From Anaerolineae bacterium (GTDB lineage Bacteria; Chloroflexota; Anaerolineae; Anaerolineales; E44-bin32), in NCBI GenBank assembly GCA_011174825.1, contig DUEZ01000085.1, forward strand, positions 1 through 57,917: DNA of 57,917 nucleotides. Reading direction: 5' to 3'. The stretch's first letter is position 1, and the number at the start of each line of letters is the position of its first letter. Below, piece after piece: positions 16,915-26,358 of the stretch. The notes beneath the pieces are model-generated. The model was not told the origin of the DNA and made no database searches. It saw only the letters and a list, made by a program, of their open reading frames with translations. A program made the position numbers and the translations under genes.

Positions 16915-17454
16915 ATGAACTACCGTGTAACGCATACAGAGAAAGTATTTCAAGGGAAGGTCTTCGCAGTACGAATAGAGCAGGTAGAGAAACCTTCTGG
17001 GGAGACAATGCGTGTCGATGTCGTCGAGCACCATGGCGCTGTTGTCCTCATCCCTGTTGATGATGAAGGGAGAATTTGGTTCGTTGAGCAATACCGTCAC
17101 CCAACAGGAAAGTGGCTGCTTGAACTTCCTGCTGGCACACTCGATCCAGGGGAGGAACCCGAGGTGTGCGCGGTGCGGGAATGCCGAGAGGAAATCGGCA
17201 TGTCCCCAGGTCAGTTAACCCCTCTCGGTGGAACATTCCTCGCTCCAGGCTATTCGACGGAATACTTACAGTTTTACCTTGCGAAAGATCTCCGAAGAGC
17301 GCCACTTACGCCGGACCATGATGAAGACCTAAATATTGTGCGTCTGACATGGGACGAAGCAACCGATCGAATTACCCGAGGCGAATTAGAGGATGCGAAA
17401 TCTCTTGCTGGCTTGTTCCTGGCTCGCTACTCACACAATGATCTTAACGAATAG
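16915..17454 (+). CDS. Nudix hydrolase, ADP-ribose pyrophosphatase type
   Basis: A 179-residue Nudix hydrolase, likely cleaving ADP-ribose or a related nucleoside diphosphate sugar. The Nudix box is complete: G-x5-E-x7-REUxEExGU as GTLDPGEEPEV...RECREEIGM. The segment before it (VVLIPVDDEGRIWFVEQYRHP) and the later TEYLQFYLAKDL fit the NudF/ADP-ribose pyrophosphatase group. CTGGAGAAC precedes the ATG. No operon partner: it is followed by a gap of nearly 390 bp. Substrate assignment is by family. Confidence 0.9.
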   Translation: MNYRVTHTEKVFQGKVFAVRIEQVEKPSGETMRVDVVEHHGAVVLIPVDDEGRIWFVEQYRHPTGKWLLELPAGTLDPGEEPEVCAVRECREEIGMSPGQLTPLGGTFLAPGYSTEYLQFYLAKDLRRAPLTPDHDEDLNIVRLTWDEATDRITRGELEDAKSLAGLFLARYSHNDLNE

Positions 17455-17746
17455 CGAACAAAGAATCATCTGGGATAGTGTATCCGCGAGATCGGCTAAA
17501 CAGAGACCTTATGCGCCGTTCGAACCCGGAACTTTTCTCCAACATTCCCCAATGAATCAATCCATGGAAAACGATAGATTGAAACCAATAACTGTGTCAG
17601 CGATTGGCAGAGAAGCTTCCGGGCTCTTGATCTCCATGTATTTAATTATGAGTGAAGGCAAACTGAGTCGGGGAAATTTTCCTCAGCTCGAAGGTTTCCT
17701 AAAGATCTCTAGATTTCATCTTTTCCCACTCTTCCCGCTACTCACC
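17455..17746. other. Intergenic region without recognisable gene
   Basis: About 290 bp between the Nudix stop and the rplS promoter. A plus-strand ORF across it (17393-17749) begins inside the Nudix gene and has low-complexity, non-family sequence. I see no RNA gene or repeat. Confidence 0.5.
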
Positions 17747-17776
17747 TAGACGCATTTCCCACCGCTGTGGTATACT
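17747..17776 (+). promoter_or_regulatory. Promoter of rplS
   Basis: TAGACG (17747-17752), an 18-bp spacer, then TATACT (17771-17776) with an extended TGG. The deduced leader carries a 7-bp GCCGCCC/GGGCGGC hairpin (17786-17808), a possible autoregulatory L19 target or mRNA-stabilising stem. Confidence 0.55.
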
Positions 17777-17841
17777 TCGGCCTGCGCCGCCCGGCATGAA
17801 TGGGCGGCCGGTCGTATGTAAATCAACCAGGATAAATCATC

Positions 17842-18195
17842 ATGACTGATGTGGTAAAAGCTCTCGAGGCACCGGTAAATCCAAACATCCCTCAACTTCG
17901 TCCAGGTGACACCGTTGTCGTGCATGTGAGGATCAAAGAAGGCGATCGTGAACGGGTCCAGGAATTTCGGGGTACCATCATTCGTTTGCGTAAAGGTGGT
18001 AACAATGCAAACTTTACCGTTCGGCGCACCGCATCTCATGGTATCGGCGTCGAGCGGACTTTTCTGCTCCGTTCCCCACGCATCGAAAAAGTCGAGGTGA
18101 TCCGACGAGCACATGTGCGACGAGCACAATTGTATTTTCTGCGAGATCGGGTTGGGAAACGAGCGCGCTTGAAGGAAAAGCGAGGTTCATCGTAA
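17842..18195 (+). CDS. rplS: 50S ribosomal protein L19
   Basis: A 117-residue L19, a protein at the 30S-50S interface. Seen: [31 protein letters not shown], the [17 protein letters not shown] core and the closing [22 protein letters not shown], all hallmark L19 segments at normal length. It stands alone rather than in the usual rpsP-rimM-trmD-rplS operon, with its own promoter (17747), leader hairpin and terminator (18212). Confidence 0.97.
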   Translation: MTDVVKALEAPVNPNIPQLRPGDTVVVHVRIKEGDRERVQEFRGTIIRLRKGGNNANFTVRRTASHGIGVERTFLLRSPRIEKVEVIRRAHVRRAQLYFLRDRVGKRARLKEKRGSS

Positions 18196-18211
18196 GAACC
18201 TTCATGGCCCA

Positions 18212-18242
18212 GGGTGCAGCACAAACGGCTGCACCCTTTTTT
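18212..18242 (+). terminator. Terminator of rplS
   Basis: A perfect 9-bp stem GGGTGCAGC / GCTGCACCC with a 7-nt loop and a TTTTTT tract, 17 bp after the rplS stop. Confidence 0.92.
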
Positions 18243-18385
18243 CTTTTCTCGATGAGCTACTTCCCTCACCACAGTGGTCGATTTCATCCACTATAGGATG
18301 TGAAGAATCCTGGACGAGCGCATCGAATATACTATCATTTTCAATAGCTTGACCGAAGCGGTATGCAAGTAGTACCCTTGCGACT

Positions 18386-19210
18386 ATGGACGATAGAGCG
18401 ATAGGCATATTTGATTCTGGTGTTGGTGGTCTTTCGATCCTCAGCCAGATCCGAGCCCTACTTCCGAATGAAGACCTCATTTTCCTCGCTGACCAGGCTC
18501 ATGTTCCCTATGGTCCGCGCGCGTTGCATGAAGTGCGGACCTTTGCGCATAGTATCACCGACTTCCTCTTGGAGCTCCACGCTAAGCTTATTGTGGTCGC
18601 ATGTAACGCGGCTTCAGCAGCAGCGTTGAACGATTTAAGATCTACATTCCCTTCAATTCCTTTCGTTGGCATGGAACCTGCCGTCAAACCAGCGGCTGCG
18701 TCCACCCAAAGCCAGGTCGTCGGTGTACTGGCGACACCCGCGACTTTTCAGGGCAAGCTTTTCGCCTCGGTTGTGGAACGATTCGCTAATAACGTTACGG
18801 TGCTTGAAAAAACCCTTCCTGGCTTGGTAGAGCAGATTGAACAAGGAAACCTAGATGGGGTAAAGACCCGTGAGATTCTAGAGGATGGGATCTTGCCACT
18901 CCTTGAACATGGTGCAGACACCTTAGTTCTGGCGTGCACCCATTATCCTTTTATCATTCCGCTCTTGTCTGAACTCGCTGGTCCAGATGTGCAGGTCATT
19001 GATCCAGCTCCTGCGATTGCACGCCAGACAGGCAGAATTATCAACCAGCACGATATTTCCGCATCTCATGAGAAACTTGGCCGAATAGACTATTACACGA
19101 CCGGGGACCCAATTCGATTCGAGGAATTATCAAAGTCTCTGATCGGAGAACCCGGTATGGTAAGGCAGGTGTATTGGAGGCGGAAGAAACTGTTTCTCCC
19201 TGATTGTTGA
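18386..19210 (+). CDS. murI: Glutamate racemase
   Basis: Interconverts L- and D-glutamate for peptidoglycan synthesis. 274 residues with Asp10 in GIFDSGVGG, the two catalytic cysteines Cys73 (VVACNAAS) and Cys184 (LACTHYPF), and the PYG loop at 41-43. All key residues are present and length is standard. It implies this organism makes peptidoglycan with D-Glu. It is convergent with gyrA; the 64-bp palindrome at 19234-19297 starts 24 bp after its stop. Confidence 0.95.
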   Translation: MDDRAIGIFDSGVGGLSILSQIRALLPNEDLIFLADQAHVPYGPRALHEVRTFAHSITDFLLELHAKLIVVACNAASAAALNDLRSTFPSIPFVGMEPAVKPAAASTQSQVVGVLATPATFQGKLFASVVERFANNVTVLEKTLPGLVEQIEQGNLDGVKTREILEDGILPLLEHGADTLVLACTHYPFIIPLLSELAGPDVQVIDPAPAIARQTGRIINQHDISASHEKLGRIDYYTTGDPIRFEELSKSLIGEPGMVRQVYWRRKKLFLPDC

Positions 19211-19233
19211 GTGGGTATCAAGCCTCCCACCCC

Positions 19234-19297
19234 ACATCTTCTAACATAATTCTAGGGGTGCATGGCCATGCACCCCTAGAATTATGTTAGAAGATGT
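19234..19297. repeat. Perfect 64-bp palindrome
   Basis: Both 32-bp arms (19234-19265 and 19266-19297) are exact reverse complements with no spacer. The central part, CTAGGGGTGCATGGCCATGC, belongs to the AGGGG...CCCCT palindrome family seen elsewhere in the window. It sits between convergent murI and gyrA and could act as a bidirectional terminator, although neither flank has a clear T-tract. Confidence 0.9.
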
Positions 19298-19306
19298 ATC
19301 GTAAGA

Positions 19307-19373
19307 AGCTACCCGCGAGCTTATAGCTCGCAGGTAGCTTTACTATAAGGCGCTCTGCGATGGAAAGAAGTGG
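19307..19373 (-). repeat. Dispersed repeat, copy on the 3' side of gyrA
   Basis: A hairpin AGCTACC...GGTAGCT (19307-19339) is followed by the reverse complement of CCACTTCTTTCCATCGCAGA (19354-19373). The same 20-mer and a related hairpin occur in opposite orientation at 22517-22585, beyond the other end of gyrA. Confidence 0.75.
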
Positions 19374-19402
19374 ACCTCAGAATGGTCTGCACCCAAGAAT
19401 CT

Positions 19403-19491
19403 CATCCTGAGCAGCGCGAAGGATCCCAATAATGAAACCTTTGATGCCGTTGAATCATAGGGATTCTTCGCGCCTTACTGCGCTCAGAATG
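19403..19491. repeat. MITE-like element with CATCCTGAGC-type ends, copy 1
   Basis: The left end CATCCTGAGCAGCGCGAAGG and right end CGCCTTACTGCGCTCAGAATG form imperfect inverted arms around an AT-rich centre. 89 bp, non-coding. Confidence 0.7.
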
Positions 19492-19521
19492 CCATTTGCG
19501 GTAGAGATATTCCTTCTCTTT

Positions 19522-19618
19522 GTCATCCTGAGCGGCGCGAAGGATCTCGTTTTCCGAACTCTAACAATGTTCTATCCTAGCTCGGAGTTTCTTCGCGCCT
19601 TCCGACGCCCAGTATAAC
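19522..19618. repeat. MITE-like element with CATCCTGAGC-type ends, copy 2
   Basis: GTCATCCTGAGCGGCGCGAA at the left and CTTCGCGCCTTCCGACGCCC at the right. It lies 30 bp after copy 1 in the same orientation. Confidence 0.65.
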
Positions 19619-19662
19619 AAGACCATGAGTGTTGTTATCCCGGATGCCCCCCAGAAATAGCC

Positions 19663-19686
19663 GCCCCCTCGAGTTATCGAGGGGGC
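19663..19686 (-). terminator. Hairpin after gyrA
   Basis: A perfect 10-bp stem GCCCCCTCGA / TCGAGGGGGC with a 4-nt loop, 32 bp beyond the gyrA stop on the minus strand. The tract after it on that strand (GGCTATTTC) is only weakly T-rich. Confidence 0.55.
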
Positions 19687-19717
19687 AACATTTTCAGCTC
19701 TACTACACGATGTCAAG

Positions 19718-22183
19718 TTACTTTTCGAACCCAATCTGTTTCAGATCCTTCGCTGCAATGCGTGCAACAGAAGCCACGGTCTCCCCTTCTTTGAGGTTGA
19801 TCACTCGCACGCCCATTGTCGCCCTTCCAGCCTGCTTAACTTGTTTCATTTTCGTGCGTAATACGATCCCACCACTTGAGATGATCGTTAAATCGTCCTC
19901 CTCATCGACCACTCGCGCGGTGGCAACGCGACCCGTGACATCACGTTTGCTTCGACTGAGCGTGATAACACCACCCGTCGCTCGCCCTTTCGCCGGATAT
20001 TCCTTCAATGGTGTTCTCTTACCATACCCCTTCTCTGATACAACCAGCAGATCACCTCCTGGATCGATTACATCCATGCTGGTTACAATATCTCCCTTGC
20101 GCAACCGTATACCCCTTACACCTGAAGCTGGACGCCCCATCGGCCGAATATGTTTCTCGTGGAAGCGGAGCGCCTGACCTTGCTCGGTGACCAGGATGAT
20201 CTCGTCATCGCCACTGGTAAGTCGGACCCATCCTAATACATCGCCCTTATCCAAACCGATGGCGATTAGGCCTGAAGGTCGAACAGCAGCGAAATTCGAG
20301 AGCTCAACCCGCTTGATCTTTCCATTCCGGGTCGCCATTGTACAGTAATTCGCCGCGCTGAAGTCTGGAACCGCCACTGCCGCAGTGACCAACTCCTCCG
20401 GAGACAACGCAAGCACATTTATTATTGGGATACCACGCGCAGTTCTCCCGGCGTCAGGGATCTGATAAGCCTTCTCTGAATACACCTTCCCTCGATCCGA
20501 GAAGAACAAGATCGTATCCAAGGATCGAGCGGGGAAGAGCATCATCACTTCGTCCTCCCCTCGCATGGAATGCCCTGTTACCCCTCTGCCACCCCGAGTT
20601 TGCCGCCGATAGGTATTCGCCCCGACACGCTTCACGTAGCTCCGCTGAGTGATGCTGACAAGCACCGCTTCATCGGGAACCAAATCTTCCTCGCTAAATT
20701 CCTCACTAGCATCCGGCGCGATGCGCGTCCGTCGAGGATCTCCATACTTCTCAACCAACTCAGACAAATCGTCCTTGATCAGCGCAAGGATTTTCTTCGG
20801 ACTCGCTAACAAGTCCTCGAGGTCCTTGATACGTTTCACGATTTCTTTGTGTTCTGCTTTGATATTCTTACGTTCTAGAGCCGCAAGCCGCCGTAATTGC
20901 ATATCCAAAATTGCTTGGGCTTGAATCTCGGAAAGGTTGAATTTATCAATGAGCCGCTTCTTGGCTGTATCTACATCAGCTGCCTTACGAATGGTGTCGA
21001 TCACCTCGTCAATTTTAGCCAAGGCGATTAACAAACCGTCCAACACATGCTCACGAGCGCGCGCCTTCTTCAATTCGAACTCGGATCGCCTAGTGATAAC
21101 GTCCTTGCGATGTTCGACATAAAGCTGCAAAGATTTTTTAAGCGACAACAATCGAGGTTCACCGTCTACTAGCGCGAGCAGTTGTACACCGAAAGTCGTC
21201 TGAAGCTGTGTGTACTTGAACAATTGGTTGAGCACCTTCGTAGGTTGCGCCCCGCGTTTTAATTCAACGATGACGCTCAAACCCCGTCTATCCGATTCAT
21301 CCCTCAGATCCGATATATCAGAGAGCCGTCCATCTCGCACGAGTTCTGCGATTCGCTCGATGAGGGCGGATTTATTCACCTGGTAAGGTATTTCTGTGAT
21401 CACAATACGATGGCGCCCTTTTCCAACCTCCTCGATATGCGCCATGGCACGAACGACAATACGGCCTTTCCCTGTGCTGTACGCCAGTTTAATGCCGCTC
21501 GCACCGACGATCATCCCCCCGGTGGGGAAATCTGGCCCAGGGATGAACTTCATCAAATCAGATACCGTGACATCGTCCAACTGCTCGTAATGGTCCACCA
21601 TATACTGAAGAGCATCTACCAATTCACCAAGATTATGAGGCGGGATATTGGTCGCCATACCTACTGCGATACCTGAGGTGCCATTTAACAGAAGGTTAGG
21701 TAAACGGGCCGGCATCGTAATGGGTTCTTGGAGCGACCCATCGAAGTTATCCGTAAAGTCGACGGTTTCTTTCTCAATATCGACCAGCATTTCCCCTGCT
21801 ATTGCATCCAAACGTGCCTCGGTATATCTCATCGCGGCCGGGGGGTCGCCATCGATCGAACCAAAGTTACCTTGTCCATCGATCAGCAAGTAGCGCATCG
21901 AGAAGTCCTGCGCCATACGGGCCATGGCATCGTAGACTGCCGCATCTCCATGTGGGTGGAACTTGCCCAACACCTCACCTACGATACGTGCTGATTTCCG
22001 ATAGGGTGTACCGGAACGAATCCCCATTTCGTGCATCGCATACAAGATGCGTCGATGGACTGGTTTTAACCCGTCACGTACATCCGGTAAGGCGCGCGCC
22101 ACGATTACGCTCATGGCGTAATCCAGGTAAGCATCCCTCATTTGATCGTCGATATCTACCTGGCGAACGGTCCCAATCTCCAT
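19718..22183 (-). CDS. gyrA: DNA gyrase subunit A
   Basis: The breakage-reunion subunit of type IIA topoisomerase. 821 residues with the catalytic Tyr120 ([10 protein letters not shown]), the winged-helix entry [12 protein letters not shown], the GKFHPHGD helix and a C-terminal beta-pinwheel of repeated VTxSR/ARVV blades. The GyrA-box region reads QTRGGRG, a variant of QRRGGKG, which favours gyrase over ParC. In the quinolone region Ala81 replaces the usual Ser (E. coli Ser83) while Asp85 (E. coli Asp87) is kept. gyrB is not adjacent. A TATAAT box and 5'-terminal hairpin lie upstream (22221-22250). Confidence 0.95.
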   Translation of the reverse strand: MEIGTVRQVDIDDQMRDAYLDYAMSVIVARALPDVRDGLKPVHRRILYAMHEMGIRSGTPYRKSARIVGEVLGKFHPHGDAAVYDAMARMAQDFSMRYLLIDGQGNFGSIDGDPPAAMRYTEARLDAIAGEMLVDIEKETVDFTDNFDGSLQEPITMPARLPNLLLNGTSGIAVGMATNIPPHNLGELVDALQYMVDHYEQLDDVTVSDLMKFIPGPDFPTGGMIVGASGIKLAYSTGKGRIVVRAMAHIEEVGKGRHRIVITEIPYQVNKSALIERIAELVRDGRLSDISDLRDESDRRGLSVIVELKRGAQPTKVLNQLFKYTQLQTTFGVQLLALVDGEPRLLSLKKSLQLYVEHRKDVITRRSEFELKKARAREHVLDGLLIALAKIDEVIDTIRKAADVDTAKKRLIDKFNLSEIQAQAILDMQLRRLAALERKNIKAEHKEIVKRIKDLEDLLASPKKILALIKDDLSELVEKYGDPRRTRIAPDASEEFSEEDLVPDEAVLVSITQRSYVKRVGANTYRRQTRGGRGVTGHSMRGEDEVMMLFPARSLDTILFFSDRGKVYSEKAYQIPDAGRTARGIPIINVLALSPEELVTAAVAVPDFSAANYCTMATRNGKIKRVELSNFAAVRPSGLIAIGLDKGDVLGWVRLTSGDDEIILVTEQGQALRFHEKHIRPMGRPASGVRGIRLRKGDIVTSMDVIDPGGDLLVVSEKGYGKRTPLKEYPAKGRATGGVITLSRSKRDVTGRVATARVVDEEDDLTIISSGGIVLRTKMKQVKQAGRATMGVRVINLKEGETVASVARIAAKDLKQIGFEK

Positions 22184-22220
22184 GATTTCACTTCTCTCAC
22201 TGGTCAGAATCTGTGGAAAA

Positions 22221-22250
22221 CCCGCCTTTGGCGGGCCGCAATGTATTATA
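22221..22250 (-). promoter_or_regulatory. gyrA -10 box and 5' leader hairpin
   Basis: On the minus strand TATAAT (22245-22250) is followed about 10 bp later by a hairpin CCCGCC-AAA-GGCGGG (22221-22235) and TTTT. The mRNA would start at or within this stem. No good -35 is visible. The stem resembles an attenuator or a 5' mRNA-stabilising structure. Confidence 0.5.
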
Positions 22251-22516
22251 CCGCGGGGGTTGATTTGAGGCCATTTTTATCCGTGATGCTTGATCACAGG
22301 TAAGGTATTGATCAACTTAAAATCGAAGTCTAGCAGAAGCCCAGGATATCTCTTTCTATGCATTTTCCAATGATAATTTTTTGGGAAAAATTGACCACGC
22401 AGGATTAGGTTCCAGCAAGAAATTTGTCGACAAAGGCTTATTGAAGACTAAGAATATCGACAGATCTCACACCAATCGCTCAGGATGACAATCCAAGATG
22501 TCAGTCATACTTAGAC

Positions 22517-22585
22517 CCACTTCTTTCCATCGCAGATGACCTCAAAGCAAAGCTTCCCGCGAGCTTGGAACTCGCGGGAAGCTCA
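22517..22585 (+). repeat. Dispersed repeat, copy on the 5' side of gyrA
   Basis: CCACTTCTTTCCATCGCAGA (22517-22536) is followed by the hairpin AGCTTCCCGCGAG...CTCGCGGGAAGCT (about 22551-22583). It is an inverted counterpart of 19307-19373. A third copy of the hairpin alone is at about 26957-26990. Confidence 0.75.
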
Positions 22586-22687
22586 TATACATGAGAGGTG
22601 TGGGCGTTGGATCTTGTACCCGACTAGATTCTTCATAAACTCATATCGATGCTTCTCTTTACTCTCCCGTAACGCTACAACAGGAAT

Positions 22688-25378
22688 TTAATTTGTGACT
22701 TCACGAATGATGCCGACGGCGTTCCACTCACCATTGATCTGAAATGTAGAGATAGATATTACGATTGGAAATTCCGTTCCATCTTTCTTGACGGCCTCAA
22801 ATTCCAACGCCCCATGAACCGCTGGCACTTCACCGCTTTTCATGAACGTCGCAAGTCCTTCGAAGTATTCCTGATGACAACCTTCCCGCAGAATGATCTT
22901 GTGGAGTTCCATACCCATGACCTCCTCGCTGCTGTAACCGAAGATCTGTTCCGCAGCAGTGTTCCAGTAAGAAATCTTACCCTCACCTTCGATCATGAGA
23001 ATAGCGTCTATAGCGGTGTCGGCCAATGCTCGAAACCTCTCTTCGCTTTCAAGCATTGCTACCACGGAACGATTACGCTCCGTGATATCCAAGACGGTAA
23101 ACATGACCCCGGCAGAAGGGTCAGCAGGATCAATAACGACTGAATTCAGTAAAACATCGATAATTTCGCCATCTTTGCGCTTCAAACGCGTTTCTACGGT
23201 TCCTTTTTCGTGTACTCGTATTTGATCGTATTTCTCTCGACCAACATACTCATACTCTTCATCGCTTGGGTAAAGCAATCTCGTATCTTTCCCGGTGAGT
23301 TCATCGAGCGAATAACCGGTCATTTCGCACATGTAGTCGTTCACATGCAGAATCACGCGGTCTAAAGCGAGGCAAATACCTACTGGCGCGACCCGGATGA
23401 TGCTTTGCAGCCTAGCTTCTTGCTTCCGTAATTCTCCCTCCGCCTGCTTACGATCAGTGATATCCCTGGCTACAGCCTGGAATCCCACGATTTGATCTCC
23501 TTCCATCGATGACTGCACATTCTGTCCAAACCAAACCTGTTTCCCGTCTTTGGCAACGGCAGGAAATTCGTAATACGTGGTCAAGGTTTTTTCAGCGAAT
23601 TGTGATCGATAAAACTGATCCGCTTCTTGTTGCCAATCTGGATGTATCAAATCAATGAAATTCTTTCCAATGAGTTCCTTCTCGGAATATCCCATAATTT
23701 TTTCGGCAACAGGGTTGATAAATGTAAAGTTACCATCAAGATCGGTCTCGTAGATAATGTCGTTAGCCTTTTCGATAAGTTGCCTGTACCGTTCCTCGCT
23801 CTCTCGCAACGCCTCTTGAATTTCTGTAAGGTCAGTAATGTCGCGCCATATAGCTTGAATGTATTCTTTCTCATGAATGGAAATAGCCTTGCAGCTGACT
23901 TGAATATCCCGGATACTCCCGTCCTTTTTCCGATGTTTGGTCAAGAATTTATCGATTCCTTCCGTAGAAACAGTCTTCAGGTGTTTCTCAAATTCATCCG
24001 GTGTCTCAATAACCTCAAAGTCAGGCACCGTTATTGACTTGAATTCTTCTTCCGTGTATCCAAGATTGATCCATGTCTGGTCGTTATATTCCACGAGTAC
24101 ACCACTCTTGGCATCCGCGAGGACAATCGAATCAGCTGCCTGCTCGAAAATGGCTCGATATCGTTCCTCCGACACGCGCAGGGCTTCATCCGTCTTTACC
24201 CGATCCGTGACATCGGTGATGATCCCCAAAATTGCTTGTGCTTCTTCATAATGGATTAGCTTGCTCGTTATGATTGCTTCGATCTTTTTGCCTTCTTTGG
24301 TAATAAGTGCATATTCGTAGGGATAAACGTCCTTCCCAGTCTTGTGCTGTTCAAAATTCATCCGGATCATTTCTCTTGAATCGGGCGCGATTAGGTCCAT
24401 AAAATTAAAATCGGGAGAGTAGAACTCTTCAAGTGTGTACCCCATAATCTGTTCACATAAGGGGTTAGCATACACCACCTTGCCCATCTTGTTGATGAAG
24501 ATCATGTTTGGTGATTGTTCAGCCAGGGTTCTGAATTTTTCCTCCGACTCCGCTAGCGCTTCTTCTGCTTGTTTTCGATCCGTGATATCGAAGATGATAC
24601 TCAAAGCTCCGTTGTAGATTCCATAAGCCGAGAAACGAGGCACCGAGGAGACAAGCATCACCCGCTGTCTGCCGTCCTTTCTCCTCATTGAAATCTCGTA
24701 CTGTGTGGGGATTCCTCGCTGCATGAGGTCAATATGCTCATTTATTTTAGTGAACTCGCTTGGCTCCATAAAATAGTTATAGAACATCCCTTCCAATTCA
24801 TCTGCAACATACCCCAGCATGTCAGCGAAGGTCGTGTTGCAATACAACAATCGTTCGGCGTTATCCGTGACAGCGACCCCCGTAAATGCTGTATCTAATA
24901 CTTCGTATCTTTCTTTGCTTCCCCAAAACTCCATCTCCCCTCTCAAGCGGGTTTTAAGGTCTACTTTTAATTGTTCTCCCAAGTCACGCAACCTGCCGAT
25001 TACAAACCCCAGAGCTATTAAAACCACAATCACTATCATACTTGGGGTCTGGTGGGCATTATTTACGGGTTGTCCAAGTATCGCCATCAAGATCATGATC
25101 AGTGGAAAACTAATCAATCCGGCAATCAAACCAACCCACTGACCCAGCAACAATCCAGCTGTCGCCACTGGTAGAACTGCCAAAATTCCTGTCACTGGTT
25201 TGAAAGAAGAGTCTGTTAGGAGATAAGCAATGGCAAAGACGATGAAACTGACAGCGACGATCATCATCCTGCCCCTGTATGATTGAGGCACGCGTATGTT
25301 TATTCTCGAAGTTCGTCGGGGGATTTCAATGGGCTTATCATCAGCTTCTTGGTCGGTCATTTTTCGATCACCCATCAT
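22688..25378 (-). CDS. Membrane multi-PAS sensor without output domain
   Basis: An 896-residue protein. N-terminal hydrophobic segments lie at about residues 37-57, 65-100 and 113-130, and are followed by six PAS/PAC units, each ending in an ITDRKQAE-type linker. The sequence stops right after the sixth PAC motif (GIIREVTN) without HisKA, GGDEF, EAL or HTH. Homologous architectures normally continue into a kinase, and no kinase-like frame follows downstream. The following DNA is repeat-rich, so truncation by rearrangement is possible; a purely sensory adaptor is the alternative. RBS GGGGAGG precedes the start. It is divergent from the single-domain regulator at 25921. Confidence 0.87.
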   Translation of the reverse strand: MMGDRKMTDQEADDKPIEIPRRTSRINIRVPQSYRGRMMIVAVSFIVFAIAYLLTDSSFKPVTGILAVLPVATAGLLLGQWVGLIAGLISFPLIMILMAILGQPVNNAHQTPSMIVIVVLIALGFVIGRLRDLGEQLKVDLKTRLRGEMEFWGSKERYEVLDTAFTGVAVTDNAERLLYCNTTFADMLGYVADELEGMFYNYFMEPSEFTKINEHIDLMQRGIPTQYEISMRRKDGRQRVMLVSSVPRFSAYGIYNGALSIIFDITDRKQAEEALAESEEKFRTLAEQSPNMIFINKMGKVVYANPLCEQIMGYTLEEFYSPDFNFMDLIAPDSREMIRMNFEQHKTGKDVYPYEYALITKEGKKIEAIITSKLIHYEEAQAILGIITDVTDRVKTDEALRVSEERYRAIFEQAADSIVLADAKSGVLVEYNDQTWINLGYTEEEFKSITVPDFEVIETPDEFEKHLKTVSTEGIDKFLTKHRKKDGSIRDIQVSCKAISIHEKEYIQAIWRDITDLTEIQEALRESEERYRQLIEKANDIIYETDLDGNFTFINPVAEKIMGYSEKELIGKNFIDLIHPDWQQEADQFYRSQFAEKTLTTYYEFPAVAKDGKQVWFGQNVQSSMEGDQIVGFQAVARDITDRKQAEGELRKQEARLQSIIRVAPVGICLALDRVILHVNDYMCEMTGYSLDELTGKDTRLLYPSDEEYEYVGREKYDQIRVHEKGTVETRLKRKDGEIIDVLLNSVVIDPADPSAGVMFTVLDITERNRSVVAMLESEERFRALADTAIDAILMIEGEGKISYWNTAAEQIFGYSSEEVMGMELHKIILREGCHQEYFEGLATFMKSGEVPAVHGALEFEAVKKDGTEFPIVISISTFQINGEWNAVGIIREVTN

Positions 25379-25920
25379 ACCTCCCCTGAAAGGTGAATCA
25401 TGATCCTCTCTTCAGTTTAGGATGAAGCAATATAATCTCAAATGTGTGTCTCACATCTTGTTGTATGAATTATGGACGATATTGAATAAGTTCGTATAAC
25501 CTTCTACATCACAGTTAGACTGCGAAGGTTTCATAAATCGTAGCAAATAGTTTCAAACCACACTCGTTTTCTTAATGGACACTGACAACCCTTATCCGCC
25601 GAAAAACTCCCAGCGGATTACCATCTAACCTTACCAGGCTTGCCATTTTCTCGCTATTACCCTTGTTTTAAGCGTTATACACAGCAAGAGGTGTGCCAAT
25701 CGGATCGTGTATTCTAAGTAAGTCTTTAAGGCGTGTAGACTTTACATAATCCATATCTTGTGACTTGTGCACTTCGAATTTTTGGTGGATGATGTATCCC
25801 CTCATGATCTCAAATGCCCTATAGCGAATGCAAGGTGTATGTAAGGTTTCATCATCCTATGTCTCGATATACTGTTATTGTTACGTTGATATCCGTCAAA
25901 ATTATTTAGGGGAACATACA
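25379..25920. other. Long AT-rich divergent intergenic region
   Basis: A 540-bp gap between the divergent PAS sensor and response regulator. It is AT-rich and presumably holds both promoters. The only structure noted is a short ATCCGC/GCGGAT hairpin near 25596-25621. No riboswitch or RNA gene is recognised. Confidence 0.5.
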
Positions 25921-26313
25921 ATGGCTAGGATTCTTATCGTAGACGATGAGAAGTGCAATGCGGGTATCCTCTCGCTCGTGGTCACACAATTAGGCCACGA
26001 GCCGATCGAGGTATACAGCGGTCAACAAGCGATTGATACTTTCGTTGACAACCAGCCTGATCTTATCCTCCTTGACTACATGATGCCTGGTATTAACGGT
26101 CTCATGACCTTGCAACAAATCCGACAGTTGCCAGGGGGTAAAAGACCAGCTGCGCTCTTGATTACAGCTAGCCAGCTGCGGTCCGTTGAGGAGGAAGCAA
26201 AGAGCGTAGGCGTTGTCGGGTTCCTCAGGAAACCCCTCAATTTGAATTCGCTCAAAACCTTGATTGAAGAGCATTGTGGGGAGGAGGAATTCAAGGCGTC
26301 TGTGATCACATAA
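25921..26313 (+). CDS. Single-domain response regulator (CheY-like)
   Basis: A 130-residue receiver with a canonical acidic pocket (VDDE, residues 7-10), phosphoacceptor Asp52 (LILLDYMMPG), switch Thr in LLITAS and Lys in FLRKPLN. It has no output domain, so it acts by protein contact or phosphotransfer. The frame is open from 25828, but the ATG at 25921 with AGGGGAAC before it is chosen since it starts at the MARILIVDDE strand. The neighbour across the gap is the output-less PAS sensor, a possible but unproven functional pair. A terminator follows. Confidence 0.9.
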   Translation: MARILIVDDEKCNAGILSLVVTQLGHEPIEVYSGQQAIDTFVDNQPDLILLDYMMPGINGLMTLQQIRQLPGGKRPAALLITASQLRSVEEEAKSVGVVGFLRKPLNLNSLKTLIEEHCGEEEFKASVIT

Positions 26314-26358
26314 ACAGCGCCTTGGATCTTTCCACCGCCCCTCCTCTTGAGGTAATAA

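Larger units (their letters stand above)
22184..22687. other. Intergenic region between gyrA and the PAS sensor
   Basis: About 500 bp with no gene. It carries the gyrA promoter/leader, a half element CGCTCAGGATGACA (22479-22492), the second copy of the gyrA-flanking repeat (22517-22585) and further repeat-like sequence to about 22645, ending close to the stop of the PAS gene. Confidence 0.6.

Noticed and set aside
17393..17749. 118-codon ORF overlapping the Nudix 3' end
   Set aside because: Starts inside a solid gene in another frame, and its composition is unlike that of a protein.
19629..20177. 182-codon plus-strand ORF
   Set aside because: Antisense shadow of gyrA.
19718..22183. ParC rather than GyrA
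   Set aside because: A GyrA-box-like QTRGGRG and a complete pinwheel domain favour gyrase A.
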